Below are positions 32,758 through 41,644 of a stretch of DNA of 64,000 nt, piece after piece. How positions within the stretch are numbered: the first letter of the stretch is position 1; the number at the start of each line of letters is the position of its first letter. The translations under genes were made by a program, and so were the position numbers. The notes under the pieces are model-generated. The model did no database searches and had not been told where the DNA came from. It saw only the letters and a program-made list of their open reading frames with translations. The DNA lies in the NCBI GenBank assembly GCA_965216105.1, contig OZ244147.1, positions 2,046,001-2,110,000 of the forward strand, read 5' to 3'. Source of the DNA: JAALLB01 sp017643495 (GTDB lineage Bacteria; Pseudomonadota; Alphaproteobacteria; Rhizobiales; Rhizobiaceae).

Positions 32758-33978
32758 CTATCCGAAAAAGCTTCGCGCCTTTTCAAGCGCCTCGACCAGC
32801 GTGTCAACTTCCTGTTTTGTATTGTACATCCCAAATGAGGCACGGCAAGTCGACGTTACACCGTAGCGCTGCATCAGGGGTTGAGCGCAGTGGGTACCTG
32901 CCCGAACGGCAACTCCCGAACGGTCAACCACCATCGAAACATCGTGGGCATGTATACCCTCCAGTTCAAACGAAATTATGGCACCCTTGTCAGGCGTCGT
33001 TCCAAAAATCCGCAAACTGTTGATCTTCGACAGTTCAGACATTGCGTAATCGCGCAATCCGTTTTCATGGGCCAGTATCATGTCACGGCCCACACTCTCC
33101 ATATAGTCAATCGCGGCACCGAGTCCAATGGCCTGGGCGATTGGGGGGGTTCCCGCCTCAAAACGGTGCGGAGGCGCCGCATAAGTCACTTCATCCTCGA
33201 ATACGTCAAGGATCATCTCCCCGCCGCCCTTGTAGGGACGCATTGCCTCAAGCATTTCATACTTGCCGTAAAGTGCGCCAATTCCCGAAGGGCCGTAAAG
33301 CTTGTGCCCGGTAATGCAATAAAAATCGACATCAAGGTCCTGTACATCCACGGGCAGGTGAACAGCACCCTGTGACCCGTCGGCAAGCACCGGAATGCCC
33401 CGCTCATGGGCGATGCGCGTCACGTCTTTCAACGGAACAATTGTTCCGGTCACATTCGACATGTGTGTAATGGCAACGAGCTTCGTACGATCAGTCAGTG
33501 CGTTCTCGAAATCCGCGATGTCAAACCCGCCATCCTCGCCAACCGGCACCCAGACCAGTTTCACGCCCATCCGTTCCCGCAGGAAATGCCAGGGAACGAT
33601 GTTGGAATGATGCTCCATTATGGAGAGGACGATCTCATCGCCCTCTTTCAGTTCCTTCATGGCCCAGCCATAGGCAACCAGATTGATTGCCTCGGTTGTG
33701 CCCGAAGTGAACACGATCTCGTCTACCGATTTGGCATTCAGGAATGAACGAAGCTTTTCCCGTGCCTTTTCATAGGCATCAGTTGCCGCGTTCGACAGAA
33801 AATGAAGACCACGATGCACATTCGCATACTCATTCTCGTAAGTACGCGAAACGGCATCAATCACCTGTTTGGGTTTTTGTGCCGATGCACCATTGTCCAG
33901 GTAAACGAGCGGCTTGCCATGGATCTCGCGGGAAAGAATCGGAAAATCGGCGCGGATGGCATCGATATCGTAGCTCAT
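32758..33978 (-). CDS. sufS: Class II cysteine desulfurase SufS
   Basis: The 406-aa PLP enzyme draws sulfur from cysteine for Fe-S assembly. The PLP lysine lies in TGHKLYGPSGIGALYGK and the persulfide Cys in TSTCRASFGMYNT near residue 380. The N-terminus (YLDNGASAQKPKQVIDAV) is characteristic of SufS. Its ATG shares one base with the sufD stop, so the pair is translationally coupled. No SufE or SufU gene is present in the window. Confidence 0.94.
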   Translation of the reverse strand: MSYDIDAIRADFPILSREIHGKPLVYLDNGASAQKPKQVIDAVSRTYENEYANVHRGLHFLSNAATDAYEKAREKLRSFLNAKSVDEIVFTSGTTEAINLVAYGWAMKELKEGDEIVLSIMEHHSNIVPWHFLRERMGVKLVWVPVGEDGGFDIADFENALTDRTKLVAITHMSNVTGTIVPLKDVTRIAHERGIPVLADGSQGAVHLPVDVQDLDVDFYCITGHKLYGPSGIGALYGKYEMLEAMRPYKGGGEMILDVFEDEVTYAAPPHRFEAGTPPIAQAIGLGAAIDYMESVGRDMILAHENGLRDYAMSELSKINSLRIFGTTPDKGAIISFELEGIHAHDVSMVVDRSGVAVRAGTHCAQPLMQRYGVTSTCRASFGMYNTKQEVDTLVEALEKARSFFG

Positions 33979-35156
33979 CAGATGTTCTCATCCAGCCAGC
34001 TATCGATAATGCCGGCAAATGCATCCTCCAGTGCGTCACCCGCTTCCAGTTCTTCGACAACCTCGCCAACGAATGCCTTGATCAGCAGGGTACGGGCAAT
34101 CTTTTCCGGTATCCCCCTCGCCCGCAGATAGAAAAGCTGGTCGTCATCAATGTCCGTGACCGTTGCACCATGGGCGCAAATGACGTCATCTGCAAAAATC
34201 TCGAGTTCCGGTTTGGCGGAAAAATTGCTGTCATCAGTCAGAAGCAGAGAATTACACGCCATCTGCGCATCGGTTTTCTGTGCAGGCTGGGCAACCTTGA
34301 TCTGCCCCTGGAAGACCCCCTGCCCGTCACCGGCCACCACGTTGCGGAACAGTTCTTCTGCATTGGTATGGGGAACGTTGTGTTCAAGCGATGTGGTGAC
34401 ATCAATGTGCGCACCATCCCCGACAAGATTGACACCCTTGATGGCAAGGTTGGCATTTTCGCCGTTGACGGAAACCATGATTTCCTGACGAACCAGCCTG
34501 CCACCGGCATTCAGAACGAAGATGTTGAGTTCGGTATCTTCCTCAAGATTGACGTTCATCCGGGCAAGACGCGTTGCATCGCTGTTTTCCTGCTGGATGA
34601 TGAACCAGTGCACTTTGGCACCTTTTTCAAGGGAAAGTTCGGTTACCGAGCTTGAAAGATGGCCAATGCCTGCATCCGATACATAACGGTCAATCACATG
34701 TGCTTCACTGCCTGATGTGACAGTCACACTGTGATAACAAGCGCTGGCAACGGGACTGTTGGCAACATGGGCCAGCCCGAGCGGCTTTTCGAGTGTTGAG
34801 TCGCCTTCAATCCGTACCGAGACGGCATCGCCCTCTCCGGCTGCATTGATGGCAACAAGCGCGTCGTCAGCCGTATCACCACCAGCCTTGACCGCATCGG
34901 ATGAAACCGTGACACCCTTCGGCAACTCATCGGCCAGATCGGCAAAGAACCTGCCGTCAAAGAATGGCAGGCGAACCGCATCGACCAACCGCTTGTAGTT
35001 GTCTCCGGCTGTATCTGCCTCTTTCAGCCTTGCCGGGGCTGACCTCAGCAAGGAACGCAAGTCAGTGTAATGAAAGCTCTCGACACGCCGCGTCGGCAGG
35101 GAGACACCCAATTGCTCTTCTGCTTCCGTTTTTTGTTGGTTCGTTTGTATATTCAT
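33978..35156 (-). CDS. sufD: Fe-S scaffold subunit SufD
   Basis: The 392-aa protein of the SufBD family partners SufB and SufC in the scaffold complex. The C-terminal SufB/D core is visible, with EIFADDVICAHGATVTDIDDDQLFYLRARGI and ending in ALEDAFAGIIDSWL. An ATG at 35156 (start chosen) sits right after a GTG at 35159. It lies 14 bp after sufC. The His in AHGATV is the conserved SufD cluster-region residue. Confidence 0.93.
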   Translation of the reverse strand: MNIQTNQQKTEAEEQLGVSLPTRRVESFHYTDLRSLLRSAPARLKEADTAGDNYKRLVDAVRLPFFDGRFFADLADELPKGVTVSSDAVKAGGDTADDALVAINAAGEGDAVSVRIEGDSTLEKPLGLAHVANSPVASACYHSVTVTSGSEAHVIDRYVSDAGIGHLSSSVTELSLEKGAKVHWFIIQQENSDATRLARMNVNLEEDTELNIFVLNAGGRLVRQEIMVSVNGENANLAIKGVNLVGDGAHIDVTTSLEHNVPHTNAEELFRNVVAGDGQGVFQGQIKVAQPAQKTDAQMACNSLLLTDDSNFSAKPELEIFADDVICAHGATVTDIDDDQLFYLRARGIPEKIARTLLIKAFVGEVVEELEAGDALEDAFAGIIDSWLDENI

Positions 35157-35170
35157 CACGATTTCCCGCC

Positions 35171-35926
35171 TCAGGCAGCGTTGGCGATAATGTCTGCGTA
35201 ACCGTTTTCTTCCAGGTGCAGAGCAAGGGATTTGTCACCGGACTGGATGATCCGCCCCTGATAAAGGACGTGAACACTGTCGGGAACAATATGCTCAAGA
35301 AGACGCTGGTAATGGGTAATCACAACGAATGCACGATCAGGATCGCGAAGACCGTTCACACCGTCGGAAACCACCTTGAGTGCATCGATATCAAGCCCTG
35401 AATCCGTTTCGTCCAGCACACATAGGCCCGGCTCCAGCAGCGCCATTTGGAGAATTTCGGTACGTTTCTTCTCACCACCGGAGAAGCCCACATTGAGACC
35501 ACGCTTCAACATGTTGAACTCGATATTGAGATCAGCAGCAGCAGCCTTGACCTTCTTGATGAAGTCCGGCGTTGAATATTCTGCTTCTCCGCGGGCCTTG
35601 CGTTGGGCATTCATGGCAGCTTTCAGAAAGTTCATTGTAGCAACGCCGGGAATTTCCATCGGATACTGGAACGCCAGAAACACACCGGATGCCGCACGCT
35701 CGTCCGGATCCATTTCAAGCAGGTTTTCACCCTTATACAGAATCTCACCCTGCGTAACCTCGTAATCCTCCTTGCCGGCAAGGACATAGGAGAGCGTCGA
35801 TTTGCCGGAGCCGTTCGGGCCCATAATGGCCGCAACTTCGCCAGCCTCGACCTTCAGGTCCAGACCTTTCAGGATTTCCGTGCCGTCTTCGGCGATACGT
35901 GCATGCAAATTTTTTATTTCAAGCAT
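35171..35926 (-). CDS. sufC: Fe-S assembly ATPase SufC
   Basis: The 251-aa ABC-type ATPase powers the SufBCD scaffold. It has Walker A GPNGSGKSTL, signature FSGGEKKR, Walker B CVLDETDSGLDID and the H-loop VITHYQRLL. Start taken at ATG 35926 (MLEIKNLHA), giving the normal SufC length; an upstream in-frame stretch to 36007 overlaps the small preceding gene and is not supported. Confidence 0.94.
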   Translation of the reverse strand: MLEIKNLHARIAEDGTEILKGLDLKVEAGEVAAIMGPNGSGKSTLSYVLAGKEDYEVTQGEILYKGENLLEMDPDERAASGVFLAFQYPMEIPGVATMNFLKAAMNAQRKARGEAEYSTPDFIKKVKAAAADLNIEFNMLKRGLNVGFSGGEKKRTEILQMALLEPGLCVLDETDSGLDIDALKVVSDGVNGLRDPDRAFVVITHYQRLLEHIVPDSVHVLYQGRIIQSGDKSLALHLEENGYADIIANAA

Positions 35927-35972
35927 TTCAAGTTCTTTCAAAATCGAATGTGTTTGTTTCCGGTCCGCCGTC

Positions 35973-36212
35973 TCAGTCCGGCGTGCCGCTTTGTTCGTTT
36001 TGACCATTGCCTGCGTATTTCAGCAGTATGGATGCAGCCCATGGTCCCAGCATCCAGACAATGAGAGCCCAAACCGGTGTCCAGCTTTGTTCACCATCGC
36101 CGAAGAACATCTCGATACCCGGCAGGAGGATGAAAATGAACGGAAAGACGATCATCCACAAAAAGACGATTATCCGCGTCCACCACGATGAAAGGAGTTG
36201 CTCCCGGGTCAT
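35973..36212 (-). CDS. Small two-TM membrane protein of unknown function within the suf operon
   Basis: The 79-aa protein is not a recognised family member. Two hydrophobic segments are visible (about residues 14-37 and 47-66), with tryptophan-rich flanks (SSWWTRI, WTPVWALIVWMLGPW) and a short polar tail. Its ATG overlaps the sufB stop by one base (TAATG), and it sits between sufB and sufC, on the same strand. That overlap, plus its position in a tight operon, makes it a real gene. A role at the membrane in Fe-S assembly is possible, but nothing in the sequence shows one. Confidence 0.72.
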   Translation of the reverse strand: MTREQLLSSWWTRIIVFLWMIVFPFIFILLPGIEMFFGDGEQSWTPVWALIVWMLGPWAASILLKYAGNGQNEQSGTPD

Positions 36213-37738
36213 TATCCCACGCTGCCTTCCAGGCTGATGCCGATAAGCTTTTGTGCTTCAACCGCAAACTCCATCGGCAATTCCTGGATGACTTCCTTGA
36301 CAAATCCGTTCACGATCAACGCGATGGCTTCTTCTTCCGGAATGCCGCGCTGCATGCAGTAGAAAAGCTGGTCATCGGAAATCTTCGAAGTGGTTGCCTC
36401 GTGCTCGAACTGGGCAGTCGAGTTGCGCGCCTCAATATAAGGTACGGTGTGGGCGCCGCATTTGTCTCCGATCAACAGGGAATCACACTGGGTGAAATTG
36501 CGCGCATCGGTTGCCTTCTTGTGTGCAAAGACACGACCACGATACGTGTTCTGGGAGCGGCCGGCAGAAATGCCCTTGGATATAATGCGGCTCTTCGTAT
36601 TTTTCCCCAGATGCAGCATTTTTGTGCCGGAATCCACCTGCTGGGCACCATTGGAGACAGCTATTGAATAAAACTCGCCCTGGCTGTTGTCTCCACGCAG
36701 AATGCAGGACGGATACTTCCAGGTAATGGCGGAGCCGGTCTCGACCTGGGTCCACATGATCTTGGAATTGTCGCCCCGGCAGTCGCCGCGCTTGGTAACA
36801 AAATTGTAGACGCCGCCCTTGCCGGTTTCATCGCCGGGATACCAGTTCTGAACCGTTGAGTACTTGATTTCGGCATCTTCCATGGCAACCAGTTCAACCA
36901 CTGCCGCATGCAACTGGTTTTCGTCGCGTTGAGGAGCGGTGCAGCCTTCCAGATAGGAAACGTAAGAGCCTTTTTCCGCAATGATCAGCGTGCGCTCGAA
37001 CTGGCCGGTATTTTCCGCATTGATACGGAAATAGGTTGAAAGCTCCATTGGACAGCGAACGCCTTCAGGCACATAGACAAACGAGCCGTCGGTAAAGACC
37101 GCACTGTTCAGTGTTGCATAATAATTGTCGGATACAGGGACCACGGAAGCCAGATATTTCTGGACCAGTTCCGGGTGCTCCCTGATTGCCTCGGAGATTG
37201 AACAGAAGATCACGCCAGCCTTGGCAAGTTCTTCCTTGAAGGTGGTTACCACCGAAACCGAGTCAAACACGGCATCAACCGCGACACGTCCGGATGAATA
37301 TACATTGTCAGACGGGTCTTCATCAAGCTGCGATGGCTCGTCATGCTTGCGAACACCTGCAAGAATTTCCTGTTCCTTCAGTGGGATACCGAGCTTCTCG
37401 TAAGTCTTGAGAAGTTCGGGATCAACTTCGTCCAGGGATTTGGGGCCGTCTTCGAAATTCTTGGGCGCTGCATAATAGTAGATATCATTGAAGTCGATCT
37501 TCGGATACTCGACGCGTGCCCAGTCAGGCTCTTCCATGGTAAGCCAGCGACGGTAGGCAGCAAGCCGCCACTCCAGCATCCATTCCGGCTCTTCCTTCTT
37601 GGCCGAGATGAAACGGATCACCTCTTCACTGAGGCCTTTCGGCGCCATGTCGGATTCAATATCGGTCGAGAAGCCGTATTTGTACTTGTCCACGTCAAGT
37701 GTGGCGACGGTATCAATTGTTTCCTGCACTGCAGGCAT
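36212..37738 (-). CDS. sufB: Fe-S scaffold subunit SufB
   Basis: The 508-aa main scaffold protein builds new Fe-S clusters with SufC and SufD. The N-terminal half carries MPAVQETIDTVATL and DWARVEYPKIDFNDIYYYAA. The C-terminal core has RMLxGxNT-type elements (HLGKNTKSRIISKGISAGR) and the Cys in NFTQCDSLLIGDKCGAHTVP. It lies 25 bp after the class I desulfurase gene and starts the SufB-x-C-D-S-T-A series. Confidence 0.96.
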   Translation of the reverse strand: MPAVQETIDTVATLDVDKYKYGFSTDIESDMAPKGLSEEVIRFISAKKEEPEWMLEWRLAAYRRWLTMEEPDWARVEYPKIDFNDIYYYAAPKNFEDGPKSLDEVDPELLKTYEKLGIPLKEQEILAGVRKHDEPSQLDEDPSDNVYSSGRVAVDAVFDSVSVVTTFKEELAKAGVIFCSISEAIREHPELVQKYLASVVPVSDNYYATLNSAVFTDGSFVYVPEGVRCPMELSTYFRINAENTGQFERTLIIAEKGSYVSYLEGCTAPQRDENQLHAAVVELVAMEDAEIKYSTVQNWYPGDETGKGGVYNFVTKRGDCRGDNSKIMWTQVETGSAITWKYPSCILRGDNSQGEFYSIAVSNGAQQVDSGTKMLHLGKNTKSRIISKGISAGRSQNTYRGRVFAHKKATDARNFTQCDSLLIGDKCGAHTVPYIEARNSTAQFEHEATTSKISDDQLFYCMQRGIPEEEAIALIVNGFVKEVIQELPMEFAVEAQKLIGISLEGSVG

Positions 37739-37763
37739 GGCAATTCTCCAAGCAACTAGATTT

Positions 37764-38942
37764 TCAGGCAGCCAGCCGGCTGGCCAGTTTGTTCCACGCT
37801 TTCAGGAACCGTTCGGCATCCTCACCATCCGATTCCCAACCAAGGCTCAAGCGCAAAGCCCCTTCGAGTTCATCATTTCCCGCCCCCATCGCAGCCAGTA
37901 CATGGCTGGTCTTCACCTTGCCGGAAGAGCACGCCGACCCCGAAGACAGGGAAACCCCGTCAAGGTCAAGTGCCATCAGCGCGGTCTCCGCACGAATTCC
38001 CGGCACTGCGAAACAGGACGTATTTCCAAGGCGTTTTGTCGTTTTGCCAAAGAAAACGGGCGGGCCGTTCCTGTTTCCCGTCTCTTGCGATATAGTAACG
38101 ATCCGCTCCTCAATCGAGTCCCTGAAGCCAGATATCATTACTTTTTTGGTCATGTTTTGAGCATGCCATTCGCAGGCAGCACCAAAACCGGCTATGGACG
38201 CAACATTTTCGGTTCCCGCACGGTGATAATTTTCCTGTCCACCACCTTCGAGCAGCGGTTGCGGCGAAAGCGACGGTGTGCGCAGTACAAGAGCCCCTGC
38301 GCCTTGCGGACCACCGATCTTGTGGCTAGACACAAACAGGAAATCCGCGCCGGTCTCCGCAAGGTTAAAGGAAAGCTTCCCGAGAGCCTGTACGGCGTCT
38401 ACCACCAGAAAACCGTCATTGCCGTGCACGATATCCGCTATTTCAGCGACAGGCTGTACAACGCCGGTTTCATTATTGGCGAGTTGAACCGCAACCATTG
38501 GAGCCCCAATCGCATGGTCATGATTCTCCAGTGCATTTTCAAGGGCTGACAAATCAAGCCTGCCATCCTGGGTTACAGGCAGGATTTCGCAATCCTCAGC
38601 ACGGAACCTGCCGCCAGACATGACGCACGGGTGCTCGGTCGCCCCCATGTACAGTCTTGAAACCGTGATTGCCTGGCCACCGGCGCGCAGTAGCGGTGAA
38701 AGCACATGATTGGCTGCTTCTGTCGCACCGGACGTGAAGACGATCCCGGAAGTATCACAATCAAGCAGTCCTGCCAGAGACTTTCTTGCCACTTCTAAAG
38801 ACTTGCGCGCGTTGCGCCCTTCAAAATGTACAGAAGAAGCATTTCCGCCCGAATCCATGGCATCAAGCATGGCATCACGTGCACAAGCCATAAGCGGTGC
38901 CGTTGCATTCCAGTCTAGATATGTTCTCGATATTTTCGCCAT
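37764..38942 (-). CDS. Class I (IscS/NifS-like) cysteine desulfurase
   Basis: The 392-aa PLP enzyme starts at ATG 38942 (MAKISRTYLDWNATAP). The PLP lysine is in VSSHKIGGPQGAGALVL and the catalytic Cys in SSGSACSSGKV, the long-loop class I arrangement. It is the first gene of the suf operon, so this operon encodes both a class I and a class II desulfurase. This arrangement is common in alphaproteobacteria, often with an IscR/Rrf2 regulator gene directly upstream; no such gene is present here. Upstream is a divergent alpha/beta hydrolase gene. Confidence 0.9.
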   Translation of the reverse strand: MAKISRTYLDWNATAPLMACARDAMLDAMDSGGNASSVHFEGRNARKSLEVARKSLAGLLDCDTSGIVFTSGATEAANHVLSPLLRAGGQAITVSRLYMGATEHPCVMSGGRFRAEDCEILPVTQDGRLDLSALENALENHDHAIGAPMVAVQLANNETGVVQPVAEIADIVHGNDGFLVVDAVQALGKLSFNLAETGADFLFVSSHKIGGPQGAGALVLRTPSLSPQPLLEGGGQENYHRAGTENVASIAGFGAACEWHAQNMTKKVMISGFRDSIEERIVTISQETGNRNGPPVFFGKTTKRLGNTSCFAVPGIRAETALMALDLDGVSLSSGSACSSGKVKTSHVLAAMGAGNDELEGALRLSLGWESDGEDAERFLKAWNKLASRLAA

Positions 38943-39095
38943 ATCCGGCTTCGGTACTTTCGACAATTGGTCCTGAAATGATCCCTGAAACACATTACAG
39001 GCGCTGCAATGCGTTATTTCCTTGTACTTTACCCTCACGATTGTCTAAGAAGGCCACTCAATTCAGCGCGTCAGGACCGCTCCAGTTTTGAATAA

Positions 39096-39113
39096 TTCTA
39101 AACTGTTATAGAA
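39096..39113. promoter_or_regulatory. Candidate palindromic operator between suf operon and hydrolase gene
   Basis: TTCTAAACTGTTATAGAA is an imperfect 18-bp palindrome (arms TTCTA/TAGAA exact). It lies in the divergent gap, 154 bp from the desulfurase start and 87 bp from the hydrolase start. Iron-regulator sites in alphaproteobacteria share TTCTAA/TTAGAA half-sites, but the arrangement here is reversed, so the identity of any binding factor is open. Confidence 0.35.
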
Positions 39114-39199
39114 ACCCTGAAACGCAAACGTCAAGTGCCCATCCTCTTCCCCTCACAGATGTGATCGGGAAAAAGCAAGACAGATACCCGGAGAGCAAA

Positions 39200-39883
39200 T
39201 TGCCTGAAGTAATTTTCAATGGACCCGCTGGCAGGCTTGAAGCCCGTTACCAACCATCGAAAGACAAAACCGCACCCATAGCACTCATTCTCCATCCCCA
39301 CCCGCATCCGAAGTTCGGCGGGACCATGAACAACCAGATCGTGTATGACCTGTTTTACATGTTTCTGGAACGGGGTTTTACCACGCTGCGCTTCAATTTT
39401 CGCGGCGTTGGCAGAAGCCAGGGTGAATTCGATCACGGACAGGGAGAATTGTCTGATGCGGCAGCGGCGCTTGACTGGGTACAGACACTTCACCCCGATG
39501 CGCGGGGATGCTGGGTAGCCGGCTTTTCCTTCGGTGCCTGGATCGGCATGCAATTGCTGATGCGGCGCCCCGAAATCGAGGGCTTCATGTCAATTGCCCC
39601 TCAGCCAAACATATATGACTTCTCGTTTCTGGCACCGTGCCCTGCTTCAGGCCTGATCATTCATGGCTCTGAGGATCGTGTAACGCCAACAGAACATGTC
39701 CAGGGACTGGTTGACAAACTGAAGGCCCAGAAGGGAATCCTGATTACCCAGAACACCATGGAAGGAGCAAACCACTTCTTCACGGAACATCAGGAAGAAC
39801 TGATCGAGAACTGCGGAACCTATCTCGACAAACGTCTGGGCATCATTCCCGGCGGGATTGAAGAGACAATGCTGCTGCGATAG
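39200..39883 (+). CDS. Alpha/beta hydrolase next to suf operon
   Basis: The 227-aa alpha/beta hydrolase starts at a TTG (39200) preceded by GGAGAGC, giving PEVIFNGPAGRLEARY, the family N-terminus; an upstream GTG is weaker. The family shape is visible: HPHPHPKFGGTMNN oxyanion-side loop, nucleophile Ser in AGFSFGAWIG, Asp in GSEDRVTP and the His in GANHFF. This small YheT/dienelactone-like hydrolase is regularly encoded beside alphaproteobacterial suf genes. The substrate is unknown. It is divergent from the desulfurase gene. Confidence 0.82.
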   Translation: MPEVIFNGPAGRLEARYQPSKDKTAPIALILHPHPHPKFGGTMNNQIVYDLFYMFLERGFTTLRFNFRGVGRSQGEFDHGQGELSDAAAALDWVQTLHPDARGCWVAGFSFGAWIGMQLLMRRPEIEGFMSIAPQPNIYDFSFLAPCPASGLIIHGSEDRVTPTEHVQGLVDKLKAQKGILITQNTMEGANHFFTEHQEELIENCGTYLDKRLGIIPGGIEETMLLR

Positions 39884-39941
39884 CGTTCAGTGTCACTGCC
39901 ATCCGGCCACGGACCTGATTAATCAGAAACCTGTTGTTCTA

Positions 39942-40253
39942 TCAGGTGTTGGCATCAGCAAGCTGCTTGGGCAGGTCGCGCCATGAATGTCCGGCAGCCA
40001 TGATGCAGGTCTGACCGTTTGTCCGGGTCATCATCACGGTCCAGCTTCCCTCTTCGGAGGCAAATATCTCAAAGGCTTCGGTATTTTTCTGGGAGATTCC
40101 CAGTGCTACCGGAACTTCCTTGTAATTTTTCTTCAAGATCTCGATGATTTTGGTCCGGTCACCGCATTTTGCAGTGGCAGCCTCAACCATTGGCACATGA
40201 AGTGCCATGCCTATCAGCGTTGAGGTGAAGAGTGTGATGATCGTTTTACTCAT
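39942..40253 (-). CDS. Small secreted protein, unknown family
   Basis: The 103-aa protein starts at ATG 40253, with AGGAGC upstream. A signal peptide is evident (SKTIITLFTSTLIGMALHVP, cleavage near VEA or ATA at about residue 27). The mature part has two cysteines (in ATAKCGDR and QTCIMAAG) that could form one disulfide. The middle SEEGSWTVMMTRTNGQTC looks like a short beta meander. I recognise no family. About 150 bp upstream is a perfect CtrA-type site, TTAACCAAAGGTTAA. Confidence 0.65.
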   Translation of the reverse strand: MSKTIITLFTSTLIGMALHVPMVEAATAKCGDRTKIIEILKKNYKEVPVALGISQKNTEAFEIFASEEGSWTVMMTRTNGQTCIMAAGHSWRDLPKQLADANT

Positions 40254-40402
40254 GTTTGCTCCTTTGTGGCCAAGGCACACGCTGACGGAGCAGACTTCAT
40301 CATGTCACTTGTTCGTCAGGAACCCTTTTGGCCACTCATTTTCATTGGCATCTATTTTACGCACCTGTTGACTTTCACGTTGAAAAGTGTGCGCCCGCAC
40401 GG

Positions 40403-40417
40403 TTAACCAAAGGTTAA
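40403..40417 (-). promoter_or_regulatory. Candidate CtrA-binding site (TTAA-N7-TTAA)
   Basis: TTAACCAAAGGTTAA has the exact spacing of the full CtrA consensus and is also a perfect inverted repeat (TTAACC-AAA-GGTTAA). It lies 150 bp upstream of the small secreted protein's start and 17 bp beyond the end of anmK on the same strand. Confidence 0.6.
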
Positions 40418-40433
40418 TGCCTGCTTTTGAAAG

Positions 40434-41549
40434 TCAGCCCCGGGCAAGCACACCGCCTGACACGGGGTGCTTGACGCCGGTCGTACCGGGAAAGGTGAGC
40501 GGCAGGCCCATCACACTCCTGACAGCCAGATATGCCCAGCATTCTGCCTCCATGGCATCGCCATCAAAACCGGCCTGCTCTGCAGAAATCACCTGCGCGC
40601 CCGTCGACAACGCAAACCTTGCAAGGTCGGCCATGATGTGGGGATTGTGACGCCCACCGCCGGCAATGATCCACAGATCGGGCTGTTCGGGCAGCAACCG
40701 GCCGCCATCGACAATTGCCCGGGCAGTCACTTCTGCAAGGGTTCGGGCGCCATCTTCGACACTTGCCTCACTGACATTTGGAGGGAGAAAGTCATTCCGG
40801 TCCAGTGATTTCGGCAATGGCTGTTCAAAAAACGGATGCGCACGATAACGCTCGGCCAGCAACTGGTTCACGGCTCCCTCTGATGCAATCATGCCGCCGT
40901 CGTCATAGGGAATACCGACATGGGCCTGAACCCATTGGTCAATCAGTGCATTCCCCGGACCACAGTCAAAGGCCAACAAGGTCTCTCCGACAAAGGAAAT
41001 GTTTGAAATACCACCGATATTCACGAAAGCTGCCAGCCTGCCTTGATATTCATCCGGCAGGTTTCTCGACAGTGCCTGATGATAAACCGGGACGAGCGGT
41101 GCGCCCTGCCCGCCGTGTACCATGTCATTTGCGCGCATGTCGTAAATGCAATCAATTCCGGTTTCGCGTGCAAGGCGCTCCCCGTCACCCAACTGCATGG
41201 TGAAACCCTCATCCGGTCTGTGCAGAACCGTTTGGCCGTGGAAACCAATGCAATCTATTCCGGAAGGTTCAAGTCCGTTATCAGAAAGAAACTTCGTGAC
41301 GGCGTCGACATGCCGGTCTGTAACCAGCTCTTCAACCTCGGAAAGACATCCGGGCCGGTCCTCCCTTCGCCTGCATCCGGCGGCATCCTCAAGTGCTTTT
41401 CTGATCCGGTCGGACTCTTTTGCCCGGTATGGCTGAAACCCGGCCGGGCCGCGCCTGATGCGGTCCTTCCCGTCCGTTTCAAGCATGGCGATATCAATTC
41501 CGTCCATGCTCGTTCCGCTCATCAAGCCAATTGCCTTCTTCAAAGCCAT
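40434..41549 (-). CDS. anmK: Anhydro-N-acetylmuramic acid kinase
   Basis: The 371-aa sugar kinase returns anhydroMurNAc from cell-wall turnover to central metabolism (hydrolysis plus phosphorylation). It has the N-terminal GLMSGTSMDGID phosphate loop, FHGQTVLHRP, the VNIGGISNISF motif, AFDCGPGNALID and the C-terminal GGGRHNPHIM. Length and motifs are standard. It is divergent from tyrS, with the starts within 100 bp. Confidence 0.94.
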   Translation of the reverse strand: MALKKAIGLMSGTSMDGIDIAMLETDGKDRIRRGPAGFQPYRAKESDRIRKALEDAAGCRRREDRPGCLSEVEELVTDRHVDAVTKFLSDNGLEPSGIDCIGFHGQTVLHRPDEGFTMQLGDGERLARETGIDCIYDMRANDMVHGGQGAPLVPVYHQALSRNLPDEYQGRLAAFVNIGGISNISFVGETLLAFDCGPGNALIDQWVQAHVGIPYDDGGMIASEGAVNQLLAERYRAHPFFEQPLPKSLDRNDFLPPNVSEASVEDGARTLAEVTARAIVDGGRLLPEQPDLWIIAGGGRHNPHIMADLARFALSTGAQVISAEQAGFDGDAMEAECWAYLAVRSVMGLPLTFPGTTGVKHPVSGGVLARG

Positions 41550-41644
41550 TTTACAAACCGGGACTTCCTGTTAAGAACACGCGCAGACTGGTGCCTGCAC
41601 GCCAGCATCTACATTATTACCCATCAGAACAAAAGAAACCTGTC

